From Lachnospiraceae bacterium (GTDB lineage: Bacteria; Bacillota; Clostridia; Lachnospirales; Lachnospiraceae): DNA of 64,000 nt. Position 1 is the stretch's first letter. The number at the start of each line of letters is the position of its first letter. The notes beneath the pieces were generated by a model. It had not been told where the DNA came from and made no database searches. It was given only the letters and a program-made list of their open reading frames with translations. The stretch spans positions 1-64,000 of the forward strand of contig JAFWLM010000015.1 in the NCBI GenBank assembly GCA_017511045.1. Reading direction: 5' to 3'. Shown here in pieces: positions 8,031 to 17,313 of this stretch. A program made the position numbers and the translations under genes.

Positions 8031-9368
8031 TTACTGTGTTAAAACTTCAATTGCCTTCTGAAGCTGTGTATCCTCATCCTCCGTGAGCTCGCCATCATCA
8101 TAGGCTTCTTCTGGAATAGAGACTTCAATATCCGGAACAACACCTACTCCATTGATGTGATTTCCGTTCGGTGTCAGATACTCCTCTGTTGTGAACTTCA
8201 TTCCCGAGCCGTCCTCTAAGCGGAAAATGCTCTGTACGATCCCCTTTCCGTAGCTGGTCTCTCCAACGATCGTGGCAATACCGTAATCCTTGATCGCTCC
8301 GGTAAACAGCTCAGATGCACTGGCGCTGTTTTCGTTGATCAATACGACCATCGGAATGGAGATCTGATGTTCCTCATCAGAATACTCTGTCTGTTCCGTT
8401 CCCTGTTTATCGACCACCGTCGTGATCTTTCCTTCCGGAAGGACCCTATCTGCCATGGCAATGACTGTATCATAATCTCCGCCCGGGTTATCCCTGAGAT
8501 CTAAGATCAAAGAAGTCATCCCCTGGGATTCCAGAGCATCCAATGCATTGTTAAACTGGTCAACTGAAATAGTATCAAACTCTGTCAGCTGGATATAGCC
8601 AATATTGTTTTCAAGCATTTTATAGGTGACAGTTTCCATATCGATGATCCTGCGTTCCACTGTCATCGGTATTTCTTTTCCGTCCCTTAAAACTACGATA
8701 TCAACGGTCGTGCCTTCTTCTCCTCTTACGATACTGACCAGCTGATCGATATCTTCAAAGTCACGTTCAAGATCCGCTTCAACAATGATATCTTTTACCT
8801 GGATCCCTGCCTTTTCCGCCGGGGAATCTTTAAACACCTTATAGACTTCCACCTGCCCGTCATCGTTCATGATGATACTGATCCCGATACCGCCGTAGCT
8901 TCCGGAGGTCTCTTCCATCAGTTGGTCAAACTCTTCTTTCGTATAGTATTTTGCATACTTGTCATCAATTCCGTTCAACAAACCGGCTGCCAGTGAGTCT
9001 TCAAGCATTTCATCATCAATGTTGTACAGATAGTAATTATCCAGATACATCTGGATCGTATCCAGCTTTTCCTGGTAATCCATCTCTGCCGAGCCTGTCT
9101 TCATTCCGCGGAAAAATACAAAGACAGCGATCACAGCGATGAGCATGACTGCGGCGACCGTGATCAGGACACCAACCAAAAGGCCGATCCCGAATTTTGA
9201 TTTCGGTTTCTTAGGCGGAACAGAGTTTCCTCCGTTCGGCTGGACAGGAACAGTGCCGTTTGGATAGCCGCCCTGATAACTGCTGTTCACATAGTTACTG
9301 TACTGCCCGTTCGGATTGTAGTTGTTATTGTAGTTATTGTAATTGCCGTTTCCGTTATAATTATCCAT
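8031..9368 (-). CDS. Carboxy-terminal processing protease, S41 (CtpA-like)
   Basis: 445 residues: an Asn/Tyr/Gly-rich cytoplasmic tail (1-50), one membrane segment (about 60-86), a PDZ domain (about 155-240) and an S41 protease domain. The catalytic Ser is S350 in NSASASE and the general base K375 in SYGKG, 25 residues apart as in Prc. The protease domain should face outward and trim envelope proteins. The gene starts 5 bases after ftsX and sits before the M23 hydrolase, so it may control the level of that hydrolase or of FtsX-bound factors; that is inferred from the operon. The N-terminal low-complexity tail is not part of the family core. Confidence 0.9.
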   Translation of the reverse strand: MDNYNGNGNYNNYNNNYNPNGQYSNYVNSSYQGGYPNGTVPVQPNGGNSVPPKKPKSKFGIGLLVGVLITVAAVMLIAVIAVFVFFRGMKTGSAEMDYQEKLDTIQMYLDNYYLYNIDDEMLEDSLAAGLLNGIDDKYAKYYTKEEFDQLMEETSGSYGGIGISIIMNDDGQVEVYKVFKDSPAEKAGIQVKDIIVEADLERDFEDIDQLVSIVRGEEGTTVDIVVLRDGKEIPMTVERRIIDMETVTYKMLENNIGYIQLTEFDTISVDQFNNALDALESQGMTSLILDLRDNPGGDYDTVIAMADRVLPEGKITTVVDKQGTEQTEYSDEEHQISIPMVVLINENSASASELFTGAIKDYGIATIVGETSYGKGIVQSIFRLEDGSGMKFTTEEYLTPNGNHINGVGVVPDIEVSIPEEAYDDGELTEDEDTQLQKAIEVLTQ

Positions 9369-9373
9369 TTACA

Positions 9374-10282
9374 TCAAACCTTGATATATTTATTCGTTGC
9401 AATACTGCTTCCGATGATACCGATGCCGGCACCTAAGATCAAAGCGACCGGGATCAGAAGTGCAAAGATCTGACTTACAGGCATCAGCGAGAACGCATCT
9501 GTGATCGTATTGAACTGGCTCATGATATACGTCAGTGCCGAGCGGTATACGAAGAACAAAATGATCAGCGGAATGATCGCACCGATCAGACCGATGATAA
9601 CGCCCTCGAACACGAACGGCGACTTAACAAAGAAGTCCGTAGCACCAACATATTTCATGATCTTGATCTCTTCCGATCTCATGGTAATACCTGTCGTAAT
9701 AGTATTGGAGATCAGGAAGACAGAGACAAGGAACAGTACGACGCCGATCACCAGGGAAATGATCCCTACGATCTTTCCGACATCGGACAGCGCATTTGCC
9801 GTGACCTCAGACTGATTGACCTTTCTGACGCCGGTCAGAGAAGACAGGCGGTCTGCGATCGTGCTCTGGTCTTCAATTTCATTAAAATACACTGCATAGG
9901 AAGCGGAATTTGCAAGCGGATTGTCGCCGGCAAAGCCTTCTGCCAATTCCGGATTGTCTTTGAAATAGCTTTCCTTGAAGGTCGCCCAGGCATCTTCTGC
10001 AGAAGTATACTCAATATGGGAGACTTCGTCCCAGCCCTCGATCCGCTTTCCGATCTCTTTGATCTCATTTTCATTCAGATCCTCATCAAAGAAGACGGTG
10101 ATGCTGACAGAATCCTGCGCCTCTTTCAGCACAAAGTTGATATTCATCATAACGGCAAGCAGAATGCCGACCATAAACACGCAGGCTGCGATCGTTGCCA
10201 CAGATGCCAGGAAAAACACTTTGTTTCTTTTGATTCCTTTAAATCCCTGTCCGAGACAGTAAAAGAATGAACTACCTTTCAT
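9374..10282 (-). CDS. ftsX: Cell division protein FtsX
   Basis: 302 residues with the FtsX plan: one membrane segment near residue 25-45, an extracellular domain of about 100 residues that contacts the murein hydrolase, then three membrane segments. SNTITTGITMRSEEIKIMKYVGATD is diagnostic of the family (MRxxEIxIMKxVGAT). The start ATG at 10282 is preceded by GGGAGG with 8-base spacing and overlaps the end of ftsE by 11 bases, so the two are translationally coupled. It forms the FtsEX complex, which transmits ATP hydrolysis across the membrane to the hydrolase, probably the M23 protein two genes on. Confidence 0.93.
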   Translation of the reverse strand: MKGSSFFYCLGQGFKGIKRNKVFFLASVATIAACVFMVGILLAVMMNINFVLKEAQDSVSITVFFDEDLNENEIKEIGKRIEGWDEVSHIEYTSAEDAWATFKESYFKDNPELAEGFAGDNPLANSASYAVYFNEIEDQSTIADRLSSLTGVRKVNQSEVTANALSDVGKIVGIISLVIGVVLFLVSVFLISNTITTGITMRSEEIKIMKYVGATDFFVKSPFVFEGVIIGLIGAIIPLIILFFVYRSALTYIMSQFNTITDAFSLMPVSQIFALLIPVALILGAGIGIIGSSIATNKYIKV

Positions 10283-10961
10283 AAGCGAGACCTCCCTCCC
10301 GGATGTCATTCGCGATCATGCCGTTTTTCAGGTTGATGACTCGTTTATGCATCTGACGTACGATTTCATGGTTGTGGGTTACAACGATGACTGTCGTTCC
10401 CCTGCGGTTGATCTCTTCCAGGATCTCCATGATCGCTCTTGAATTTCCCGGGTCCAGGTTTCCTGTCGGCTCATCTGCCAGCAGGATGCTTGGCTTATTG
10501 ACCAGTGCTCTTGCAAGAGCAACACGCTGCTGCTCACCACCGGAGAGCTGGTCCGGGAACGAACGGTATTTTTCGGATATTCCTGTAAGTGTCAGAACTT
10601 CTGCAACATTTTTATTGATATCCTTTGCAGGGGCAGAGATCGCTCTCTGTGCAAAAGCAATATTCTCATAAACATTTCTGTCTTTTAACAGACGGAAATT
10701 CTGGAATACAACGCCGATGTCTCTTCGCAGCATCGGAATCCTTCTCCGTTTGAGGCGTGTCACGCATTTTCCGTTAACGAAGATCTCGCCGGATGTCGGC
10801 TGCATTTCCTTAATGAGCAGTTTAAACAGAGTCGTTTTTCCCGCTCCGGAATCTCCTACGATAAATACGAACTCGCCGTCTTCAATTGTCAGACTCACAT
10901 GATTCAGCGCATAAGTGTGCTGATCGCCATAAGTCATTGAAACATTTTCGAGTCTTATCAT
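10272..10961 (-). CDS. ftsE: Cell division ATP-binding protein FtsE
   Basis: A 229-residue ABC ATPase with Walker A GDSGAGKTT (36-44), signature LSGGEQQR (139-146), Walker B ILLADEPT (159-166) and H-loop VTHNHE. The length and the QPTSGEI and RRDIGVVFQNFRLL segments are typical of FtsE rather than of LolD/MacB. It is the cytoplasmic partner of FtsX, encoded directly downstream with overlap. The regulator gene ends 14 bases upstream, so transcription probably starts before that gene. Confidence 0.95.
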   Translation of the reverse strand: MIRLENVSMTYGDQHTYALNHVSLTIEDGEFVFIVGDSGAGKTTLFKLLIKEMQPTSGEIFVNGKCVTRLKRRRIPMLRRDIGVVFQNFRLLKDRNVYENIAFAQRAISAPAKDINKNVAEVLTLTGISEKYRSFPDQLSGGEQQRVALARALVNKPSILLADEPTGNLDPGNSRAIMEILEEINRRGTTVIVVTHNHEIVRQMHKRVINLKNGMIANDIREGGLAYER

Positions 10962-10975
10962 ATCTTCCTCCGATT

Positions 10976-12061
10976 TTATTTAAAGTCCCGCTCTTCTACA
11001 TACTGCATGTAGCTGGACACCATTAACGCAATCTTAAATGTGATGGCATCATCAAACACCCTGAGGTCCAGTCCCGTAAGTTTCTGAATCTTATCCAGAC
11101 GATAAACCAGCGTATTTCTGTGGATGAATAACTGTCTGGAAGTTTCCGATACATTCAGAGAGTTCTCAAAGAATTTATTGATCGTCTCGATCGTCTCATC
11201 GTCCAGATCCAAAGGAGACGCATCTTTGAAGATCTCGCTGATAAACAGTTTGCAAAGCGGCATCGGAAGCTGGTAGATCAGTCTTCCGATCCCCAGATTG
11301 TCATAAGGGTTGATCTGACGTTCCGGGAAAAAGATCGCTCCGACATCAACAGCCATTTTCGCTTCCTTGAATGATTTGGAAACTTCTTTCAGATCGCTGA
11401 CGGTCGTTCCGTAAGCAACTGTTGCATCATCTCCGCTGTCGCTTTTGATCGCGTTCACAATGCTTCTTGCGATCGTATCCATTGAGGATTCTTCTTTTTC
11501 AGAAAGCTGCTTTACGACGACCAGATTCTTTCTGTCGATCGCAGTTACAAAGTCTGTATTTTCATCAAACAGGTTTTTGAGCGTTGTGATCGCATCATCC
11601 TGGTTCTTGTTGTTCATGCGGACAAGGAAGACCGCTCTGCGGGCTTCGATCTCAACATGCAGCTTTCTCGATCTGTCAAAAATATCGACCAGCAGTAAAT
11701 TGTCAAGGAGAAGCGATTTGATAAAATTGTCTTTATCAAACTTTTCCTTATATTCTGACAGCATCCGCTCGATCTGGTACTTTACCATCCGGCCGACCAG
11801 TTCAGAGCTGGACGAGGTTCCCTTTACTGCAAGAATGTATTCGTCTTTTGAATCTTCCTTAACCTTAAACAAGAGAAAATCCGGAACTTCCTTAAACTCT
11901 CTGGAAGACTCCGAAAAATCCAAAAGCTTTCTTACATCAACAGAAATCTCATTTTCCGTCTTTGCAGACATATGGCCGTCAGTCGTGAAAACAGCCATGT
12001 CTTTTTCAGTAATCGCTTTCATTTCGTCTAGCGTTTTTTGTAAAAGCTGATTGGAAATCAT
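10976..12061 (-). CDS. PucR/CdaR-type transcriptional regulator in the ftsEX operon
   Basis: About 361 residues. The C-terminal 60 residues form the PucR-type HTH (NVSETSRQLFIHRNTLVYRL, then LTGLDL and ALMV), which reads as the HTH_30 family; the middle part resembles the GGDEF-like region of CdaR/PucR proteins, and the N-terminal 120 residues look like a sugar-diacid-recognition-type sensor. The chosen ATG at 12061 has GGGGTG four to five bases upstream; an ATG 12 bases further up does not. It is the first gene of the ftsEX-ctpA-M23 operon, an unusual place for a regulator whose family normally controls small-molecule catabolism. The ligand is unknown. Confidence 0.8.
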   Translation of the reverse strand: MISNQLLQKTLDEMKAITEKDMAVFTTDGHMSAKTENEISVDVRKLLDFSESSREFKEVPDFLLFKVKEDSKDEYILAVKGTSSSSELVGRMVKYQIERMLSEYKEKFDKDNFIKSLLLDNLLLVDIFDRSRKLHVEIEARRAVFLVRMNNKNQDDAITTLKNLFDENTDFVTAIDRKNLVVVKQLSEKEESSMDTIARSIVNAIKSDSGDDATVAYGTTVSDLKEVSKSFKEAKMAVDVGAIFFPERQINPYDNLGIGRLIYQLPMPLCKLFISEIFKDASPLDLDDETIETINKFFENSLNVSETSRQLFIHRNTLVYRLDKIQKLTGLDLRVFDDAITFKIALMVSSYMQYVEERDFK

Positions 12062-12101
12062 AATACACCCCATTTATGACAATTCTATGGACATAAACAA
12101 G

Positions 12102-12150
12102 CAAAAAACAGTGTTTCATTATTTTGCACATTATTCCCCACTGTTTTTTG
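12102..12150. repeat. Perfect 12-base inverted repeat upstream of the regulator
   Basis: Arms CAAAAAACAGTG (12102-12113) and CACTGTTTTTTG (12139-12150) are perfect complements separated by 25 bases. They lie 41-89 bases upstream of the regulator start, where they could be an autoregulatory operator or, in the minus-strand RNA, a leader hairpin. The rest of the 261-base gap (12062-12322) is AT-rich and shows only the purL hairpin. Confidence 0.5.
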
Positions 12151-12267
12151 TCATATATGTCAGTATGATATAACATTTTGTACAAAAGTGGAAGGTGTAA
12201 CTTCGTAAAAAATTGTTAACTTTTTATGAATTAAATTTAAAAATGCACAAAAGTTTGTAACATTTTT

Positions 12268-12295
12268 AGAGAGTCTGTCCGAAGACAGACTCTCT
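12268..12295 (-). terminator. UUCG-capped hairpin at the end of the purine operon
   Basis: A perfect 12-bp stem (12268-12279 with 12284-12295). In the minus-strand RNA the loop is C(UUCG)G, the extra-stable tetraloop, 27 bases after the purL stop. It is followed by AAAAA rather than a U run, so it is either a weak terminator or a stabilising 3' end. Confidence 0.5.
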
Positions 12296-12322
12296 GATAT
12301 AAGTTTATGGATTGAAATCGGA

Positions 12323-15300
12323 TTATTTGAAATATCTGACTGCTGCCTCAAACAGCCGGCTGTCGTAATTGCCCGGAACATTTTTATATAAGCCCTCACC
12401 GATACGTTCGCTGTGTCCCATCTTTCCGAGGACACGTCCATCCGGTGAAGTGATTCCTTCAATGGCAGCCATAGAACCATTCGGATTGTAATGAACATCC
12501 ATCGTAGCATTTCCCTCAGCATCCACATACTGGGTCGCGATCTGTCCGTTTTCAGCAAGTTCCTTGATCAGATCCGGAGCTGCAATAAAACGTCCCTCCC
12601 CGTGAGAGATCGGCACATTCACGATATCCCCCGTATTCATAAGAGAAAGCCATGGGGACTTATTCGAACAGATCCTTGTCCTTACGATGCGGCTCTGGTG
12701 ACGGGCGATCGTATTAAACGTCAGGGTCGGGCAGTTTTCATCTGTGTCAATGATCTTGCCGTACGGCACCAGTCCCAGTTTGATCAAAGCCTGGAAACCG
12801 TTACAGATACCAAGCATCAGACCGTCTCTTTCTTCCAGGAGCTTCGTCACACCGTCTTTGATCCTTCCGTTACGGAAAAATGCGGTAATGAACTTTCCGC
12901 TTCCATCCGGCTCATCTCCGCCGGAGAAGCCTCCCGGAATGAAGATCATCTGAGCGGTCTCAAGTTCTTTCGCAAAGCGGTCTACCGATGCGGTGATGCC
13001 TGCTGAAGTCAGGTTGTTGATCACGATGATCACAGGTTCGGCACCTGCATCCGCGACTGCTTTTGCACTGTCATATTCACAGTTCGTTCCCGGGAATGCG
13101 GGGATCAGCACTTTCGGTTTTTCGCATTTCACGGCCGGAGACGGATAGTTGTCTGCCTTAAAGCTAAAGTTTACAGGCTCCTCTTTCGGATTTTCGATAT
13201 TGCAGCTGTATACGCTCTCCAGTTTTCCTTCATAAAGATCTAAGATCTCATCAGCAGAGATGCTTTCGCCCTTATATGCAAAGCACTTCTCTTCTGTTAC
13301 CTCTCCGACAAGAAGAGCATCTGCGATCTCTTCACTTGTCTCCACAAGGAACGCACCGTAACAGTAACCAAACAGTTCATCTAAAGAGAGTGCATCAGAA
13401 AAACCAAAGCCGAAGCCATTTCCGAAAGCCATCTTCATGACTGCCTCGCCGATTCCGCCCGGTCCCGGTGTGTAGCAGGAAAGGACCTTGCCGGCTCTCA
13501 TGAGCGCTGTCACTTTCTTAAATACATTCATCAAAGAATCTTTTACAGGGAGTCCCTGTTCATCTGTCTGCGGTTTGAGCAGATAGACTTTGCTTCCGGC
13601 TTTCTTAAAGTCATCTGAAATAATATGATCTGCCTTTTCTGTTGTCACAGCAAAAGAGACCAGTGTCGGCGGAACATGGAGATCTTCAAATGATCCGCTC
13701 ATGGAATCCTTGCCTCCGATCGCGCCGATGCCAAGATCCATCTGCGCCTTAAATGCTCCGAGGAGCGCGGAAAGTGGCTGTCCCCAGTTCTTTCCATTGG
13801 TGCCCGGTTTCTTAAAGTATTCCTGGAAGCTTAAATAAACATCTTTAAACTCTGCTCCGGATGCGATCAGTTTCGAGACAGATTCCACGACCGCCAGATA
13901 AGCTCCGTGATACGGACTTGCTTCAGTGATATACGGGTTATATCCCCAGGACATTACGGAGCAGTCATCAGTATGTTTTTTCTCAACGGAGATCTTCTGC
14001 ACCATTGCCTGCGCAGGAGTCAGCTGATACTTGCCGCCGAACGGCATAATAACGGTACCTGCGCCGATCGTTGAATCAAAGCGCTCGGAAAGGCCTCTCT
14101 TTGAGCAGGTATTTAGATCGCTTGCTACCTGTTTCATAAGATCGGTAAAGCTTCCCTGCACCTCCTTGTGAGGCTTCTTCGTCTTTTCTGTTTCAATCGT
14201 GATATGTTTTTCTGCGCCGTTGGAATCTAAGAATTCGCGGCTGATATCTACAATGGTATTTCCATTCCAGTGCATTACGAGACGCGGATCTGCCTGGACC
14301 TTTGCCACAGGTGTTGCAGACAGGTTTTCTTCTTTTGCAAGCGCAAGAAAAGCGTCCACATCTTTTGCTTCCACGACAACGGCCATACGCTCCTGGGATT
14401 CAGAGATCGCAAGCTCTGTTCCATCCAGCCCGTCGTATTTTTTAGGAACTGCATTCAGATCAATATCAAGTCCTGCTGCCAGTTCTCCGATCGCAACTGA
14501 AACACCGCCGGCGCCGAAGTCGTTGCAACGTTTGATCATCTTGCTCGCGGTCGGGTTCCGGAACAGACGCTGGAGTTTTCTTTCCTCCGGTGCATTTCCT
14601 TTCTGTACCTCCGCGCCGCAGGTCTCAACCGAATGCACATCATGCGCTTTGGAAGAACCGGTTGCGCCGCCGACTCCGTCACGTCCTGTTGCTCCTCCTA
14701 AAAGGATCACAACGTCTCCGGGAGCCGGAACTTCTCTGCGGACATTTTCTGCCGGTGCTGCTGCAATAACAGCTCCGATCTCCATGTGTTTTGCCGCATA
14801 ACCCGGATGATAGAGTTCATCCACGATACCCGTTGCAAGACCGATCTGGTTTCCGTAGGAGGAGTAACCATTTGCGGCCGTTGTAACAAGTTTCCGCTGC
14901 GGAAGTTTTCCGGGGATCGTATCTGCTACCGGAACGAGCGGATCTGCCGCACCGGTAAGTCTCATTGCTCCATAGACATAGGATCTGCCGGAGAGCGGAT
15001 CACGGATCGCGCCGCCAACGCAGGTTGCTGCACCACCGAACGGCTCGATCTCCGTCGGATGGTTATGTGTTTCGTTTTTGAAGAGTAAAAGCCACGGCTC
15101 TGTCTTCCCGTCAACTTCAACATCGATCTTTACAGTGCAGGCATTGATCTCTTCGGATTCATCAAGTTTATCCAGCATTCCGTGTTTTCTGAGATATTTA
15201 ACAGCGAGTGTTGCAATATCCATCAGGCAGACCGGTTTTTCTCTTCCGAGTTCTTTTCTTGTTGCCAGATAATCTTCATATGCCTTTTTCAAAAGCTCAT

Positions 15301-16012
15301 CTTCAAAGTGAATGTCATCAATGATCGTTCCGAAGGTCGTATGTCTGCAGTGGTCTGACCAGTAGGTATCGATCAGTTTTAATTCTGTCACAGTCGGGTC
15401 TCTATGTTCGGAAACAAAGTACTGTTTGCAGAACTCCAGATCATCCGCATCCATGGCAAGACCAAACTCTTTGATCAGTTCCTTAAGTTCATCTGCACTT
15501 TTTTCTGTAAAACCTTCTAATGTATCCACCGTTTCCGGGATCTCATACTCGGTCTTTAACGTTTCCGGAAGATCCAGAGAAGCTTCTCTTGCCTCGACCG
15601 GGTTGATCACATATTTTTTGATCTCCTGAATATCTGCTTCAGAAAGTCCTCCCTTTAAGGCATAAACTTTCGCGGAACGGATCAAAGGACGTTCTCCCTG
15701 GGAGATGATCTGAATACACTGAGCAGCGGAATCCGCACGCTGATCAAACTGTCCCGGAAGATACTCAACTGCAAAAACCGTATAACCCGAAAGATCAACT
15801 TCTTCTTTTGCAATATCCGTCTGCGGCTCAGAAAAGACAGTCTTTACTGCCGAGTCAAAAAGATCCTTTGACATATCCTCCGCATCATAGCGGTTCAGTA
15901 CCCGCACCTCTTCGAGTGCTTTGATTCCAAGAAGGTCTCTTGCCTCAGAAAGAAGCTTCGGTCCTTCATGCGCAAATTCCTGTTTTTTCTCAACATAAAT
16001 TCTGTAGACCAT
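12323..16012 (-). CDS. purL: Phosphoribosylformylglycinamidine synthase, single-chain PurL
   Basis: A 1229-residue enzyme converting FGAR, ATP and glutamine to FGAM (purine step 4). It has the full single-chain layout: an N-terminal PurS-like part, two AIR-synthase-like halves (KNETHNHPTEIEPFGGAATC near residue 310; VMPFGGKYQLTPAQA near residue 660) and a C-terminal class I glutaminase with PGTNCEYDSA and the nucleophile Cys in MLGICNGFQAL. This large form is less usual in Bacillota, which mostly use separate PurS, PurL and PurQ, but is common in Clostridia. AGGAGG lies six bases before the start and overlaps the purD stop. It is the last gene of the operon. Confidence 0.95.
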   Translation of the reverse strand: MVYRIYVEKKQEFAHEGPKLLSEARDLLGIKALEEVRVLNRYDAEDMSKDLFDSAVKTVFSEPQTDIAKEEVDLSGYTVFAVEYLPGQFDQRADSAAQCIQIISQGERPLIRSAKVYALKGGLSEADIQEIKKYVINPVEAREASLDLPETLKTEYEIPETVDTLEGFTEKSADELKELIKEFGLAMDADDLEFCKQYFVSEHRDPTVTELKLIDTYWSDHCRHTTFGTIIDDIHFEDELLKKAYEDYLATRKELGREKPVCLMDIATLAVKYLRKHGMLDKLDESEEINACTVKIDVEVDGKTEPWLLLFKNETHNHPTEIEPFGGAATCVGGAIRDPLSGRSYVYGAMRLTGAADPLVPVADTIPGKLPQRKLVTTAANGYSSYGNQIGLATGIVDELYHPGYAAKHMEIGAVIAAAPAENVRREVPAPGDVVILLGGATGRDGVGGATGSSKAHDVHSVETCGAEVQKGNAPEERKLQRLFRNPTASKMIKRCNDFGAGGVSVAIGELAAGLDIDLNAVPKKYDGLDGTELAISESQERMAVVVEAKDVDAFLALAKEENLSATPVAKVQADPRLVMHWNGNTIVDISREFLDSNGAEKHITIETEKTKKPHKEVQGSFTDLMKQVASDLNTCSKRGLSERFDSTIGAGTVIMPFGGKYQLTPAQAMVQKISVEKKHTDDCSVMSWGYNPYITEASPYHGAYLAVVESVSKLIASGAEFKDVYLSFQEYFKKPGTNGKNWGQPLSALLGAFKAQMDLGIGAIGGKDSMSGSFEDLHVPPTLVSFAVTTEKADHIISDDFKKAGSKVYLLKPQTDEQGLPVKDSLMNVFKKVTALMRAGKVLSCYTPGPGGIGEAVMKMAFGNGFGFGFSDALSLDELFGYCYGAFLVETSEEIADALLVGEVTEEKCFAYKGESISADEILDLYEGKLESVYSCNIENPKEEPVNFSFKADNYPSPAVKCEKPKVLIPAFPGTNCEYDSAKAVADAGAEPVIIVINNLTSAGITASVDRFAKELETAQMIFIPGGFSGGDEPDGSGKFITAFFRNGRIKDGVTKLLEERDGLMLGICNGFQALIKLGLVPYGKIIDTDENCPTLTFNTIARHQSRIVRTRICSNKSPWLSLMNTGDIVNVPISHGEGRFIAAPDLIKELAENGQIATQYVDAEGNATMDVHYNPNGSMAAIEGITSPDGRVLGKMGHSERIGEGLYKNVPGNYDSRLFEAAVRYFK

Positions 16013-16022
16013 ACAAGTCCTC

Positions 16023-17291
16023 CTAGTTTTCTAATGCTTTAAGCGCTTTTTGTCCGATGTCATGTCTGAAATATGCATTATCAAATTTTACTTTGCCCAC
16101 CATAGCATAAGATTCTTCCAATGCACTCTTTAAGTCTTTGGAGACAGCTGTAACACCCAGGACTCTTCCGCCGGATGTTAACAGTTTCCCGTCTGAAAGT
16201 TTCGCGCCTGCGACATAAACATGATCTGCAACATCATCCGGGATCGCGATCTCAAATCCCTTTTCATAAGATGCCGGATATCCGTCCGATGCCATAATAA
16301 CGCAGGCTGCGCTGCCGTTGCTGAACTTCACTTCCGTCTCAGCCAGGGTCTCGTTCGTGACCGCCTGCATAATGGTCAGAAGATCGCTTTCAAGTAGCGG
16401 AAGTACGACCTGAGTCTCCGGATCACCAAAGCGGCAGTTGTATTCAATGACCTTCGGTCCGTTCGGAGTCAGCATCAGTCCGAAGTAGAGGCAGCCTTTA
16501 AACGTTCTGCCTTCCGCGTTCATTGCATTCATCGTCGGAAGGAAGATTTTTTCCATGCATTCCGCTGCGATCTGCTCTGTATAATAAGGATTCGGAGCCA
16601 CGGTACCCATGCCGCCGGTGTTTAATCCTTCATCATTGTCTTTTGCACGTTTGTGGTCCATGGAAGAGATCATCGGGACCACACACTTGCCGTCTGTAAA
16701 GGAAAGGACGGATACTTCCGGACCGGTAAGGAATTCTTCGATTACGATCTGGTCGCCGCTCTTTCCGAACTTTTTATCTTCCATAATGCTCTTTACGGCA
16801 TCAAATGCTTCCTCTCTTGTCTGGGCAATGATAACGCCCTTTCCAAGCGCAAGCCCGTCCGCTTTGACAACGACCGGGATCGCAGAAGTCTCTAAATACT
16901 TAAGAGCTGCTTCCGCATTATCAAAGGTCTCGTACTCTGCGGTCGGAATACCGTATTTTTTCATCAGATCTTTGGAGAAGACTTTACTGCCTTCAATGAT
17001 CGCTGCTTTTTTATCCGGTCCGAAACACGGAATACCGATGGCGTTCAGTTCATCCACCAATCCCATGACCAGCGGATCATCCGGTGCCACGACCGCATAA
17101 TCAATTTGTTTTTCTTTCGCAAAAGCAACGATTCGTTCCAGATCTGTTGCTGCTATATCGACGCACTCTGCATCTCTTGCTATGCCGCCGTTTCCCGGCA
17201 CTGCATAGAGAGTATCAATGGTCTGATTCTCTTTTAGTTTTTTAATGATGGCATGTTCTCTTCCGCCGCCACCTACAACCATGACTTTCAT
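16023..17291 (-). CDS. purD: Phosphoribosylamine-glycine ligase
   Basis: A 422-residue ATP-grasp enzyme making GAR from phosphoribosylamine, glycine and ATP (step 2). Family marks are the N-terminal MKVMVVGGGGREHAI, GPDKKAAIIEGSKVFSKDLMKKYGIPTA and the ATP-grasp motif PVVVKADGLALGKGV, with EYNCRFGDPETQ binding metal. I start it at ATG 17291, where AAGGAG lies 8 bases upstream; the reading frame stays open for 23 more codons but that part overlaps the upstream gene and has no family match. It sits 22 bases after the AICAR formyltransferase and 10 bases before purL. Confidence 0.94.
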   Translation of the reverse strand: MKVMVVGGGGREHAIIKKLKENQTIDTLYAVPGNGGIARDAECVDIAATDLERIVAFAKEKQIDYAVVAPDDPLVMGLVDELNAIGIPCFGPDKKAAIIEGSKVFSKDLMKKYGIPTAEYETFDNAEAALKYLETSAIPVVVKADGLALGKGVIIAQTREEAFDAVKSIMEDKKFGKSGDQIVIEEFLTGPEVSVLSFTDGKCVVPMISSMDHKRAKDNDEGLNTGGMGTVAPNPYYTEQIAAECMEKIFLPTMNAMNAEGRTFKGCLYFGLMLTPNGPKVIEYNCRFGDPETQVVLPLLESDLLTIMQAVTNETLAETEVKFSNGSAACVIMASDGYPASYEKGFEIAIPDDVADHVYVAGAKLSDGKLLTSGGRVLGVTAVSKDLKSALEESYAMVGKVKFDNAYFRHDIGQKALKALEN

Positions 17292-17313
17292 GTTCATACG
17301 CTCCTTTATCTTT

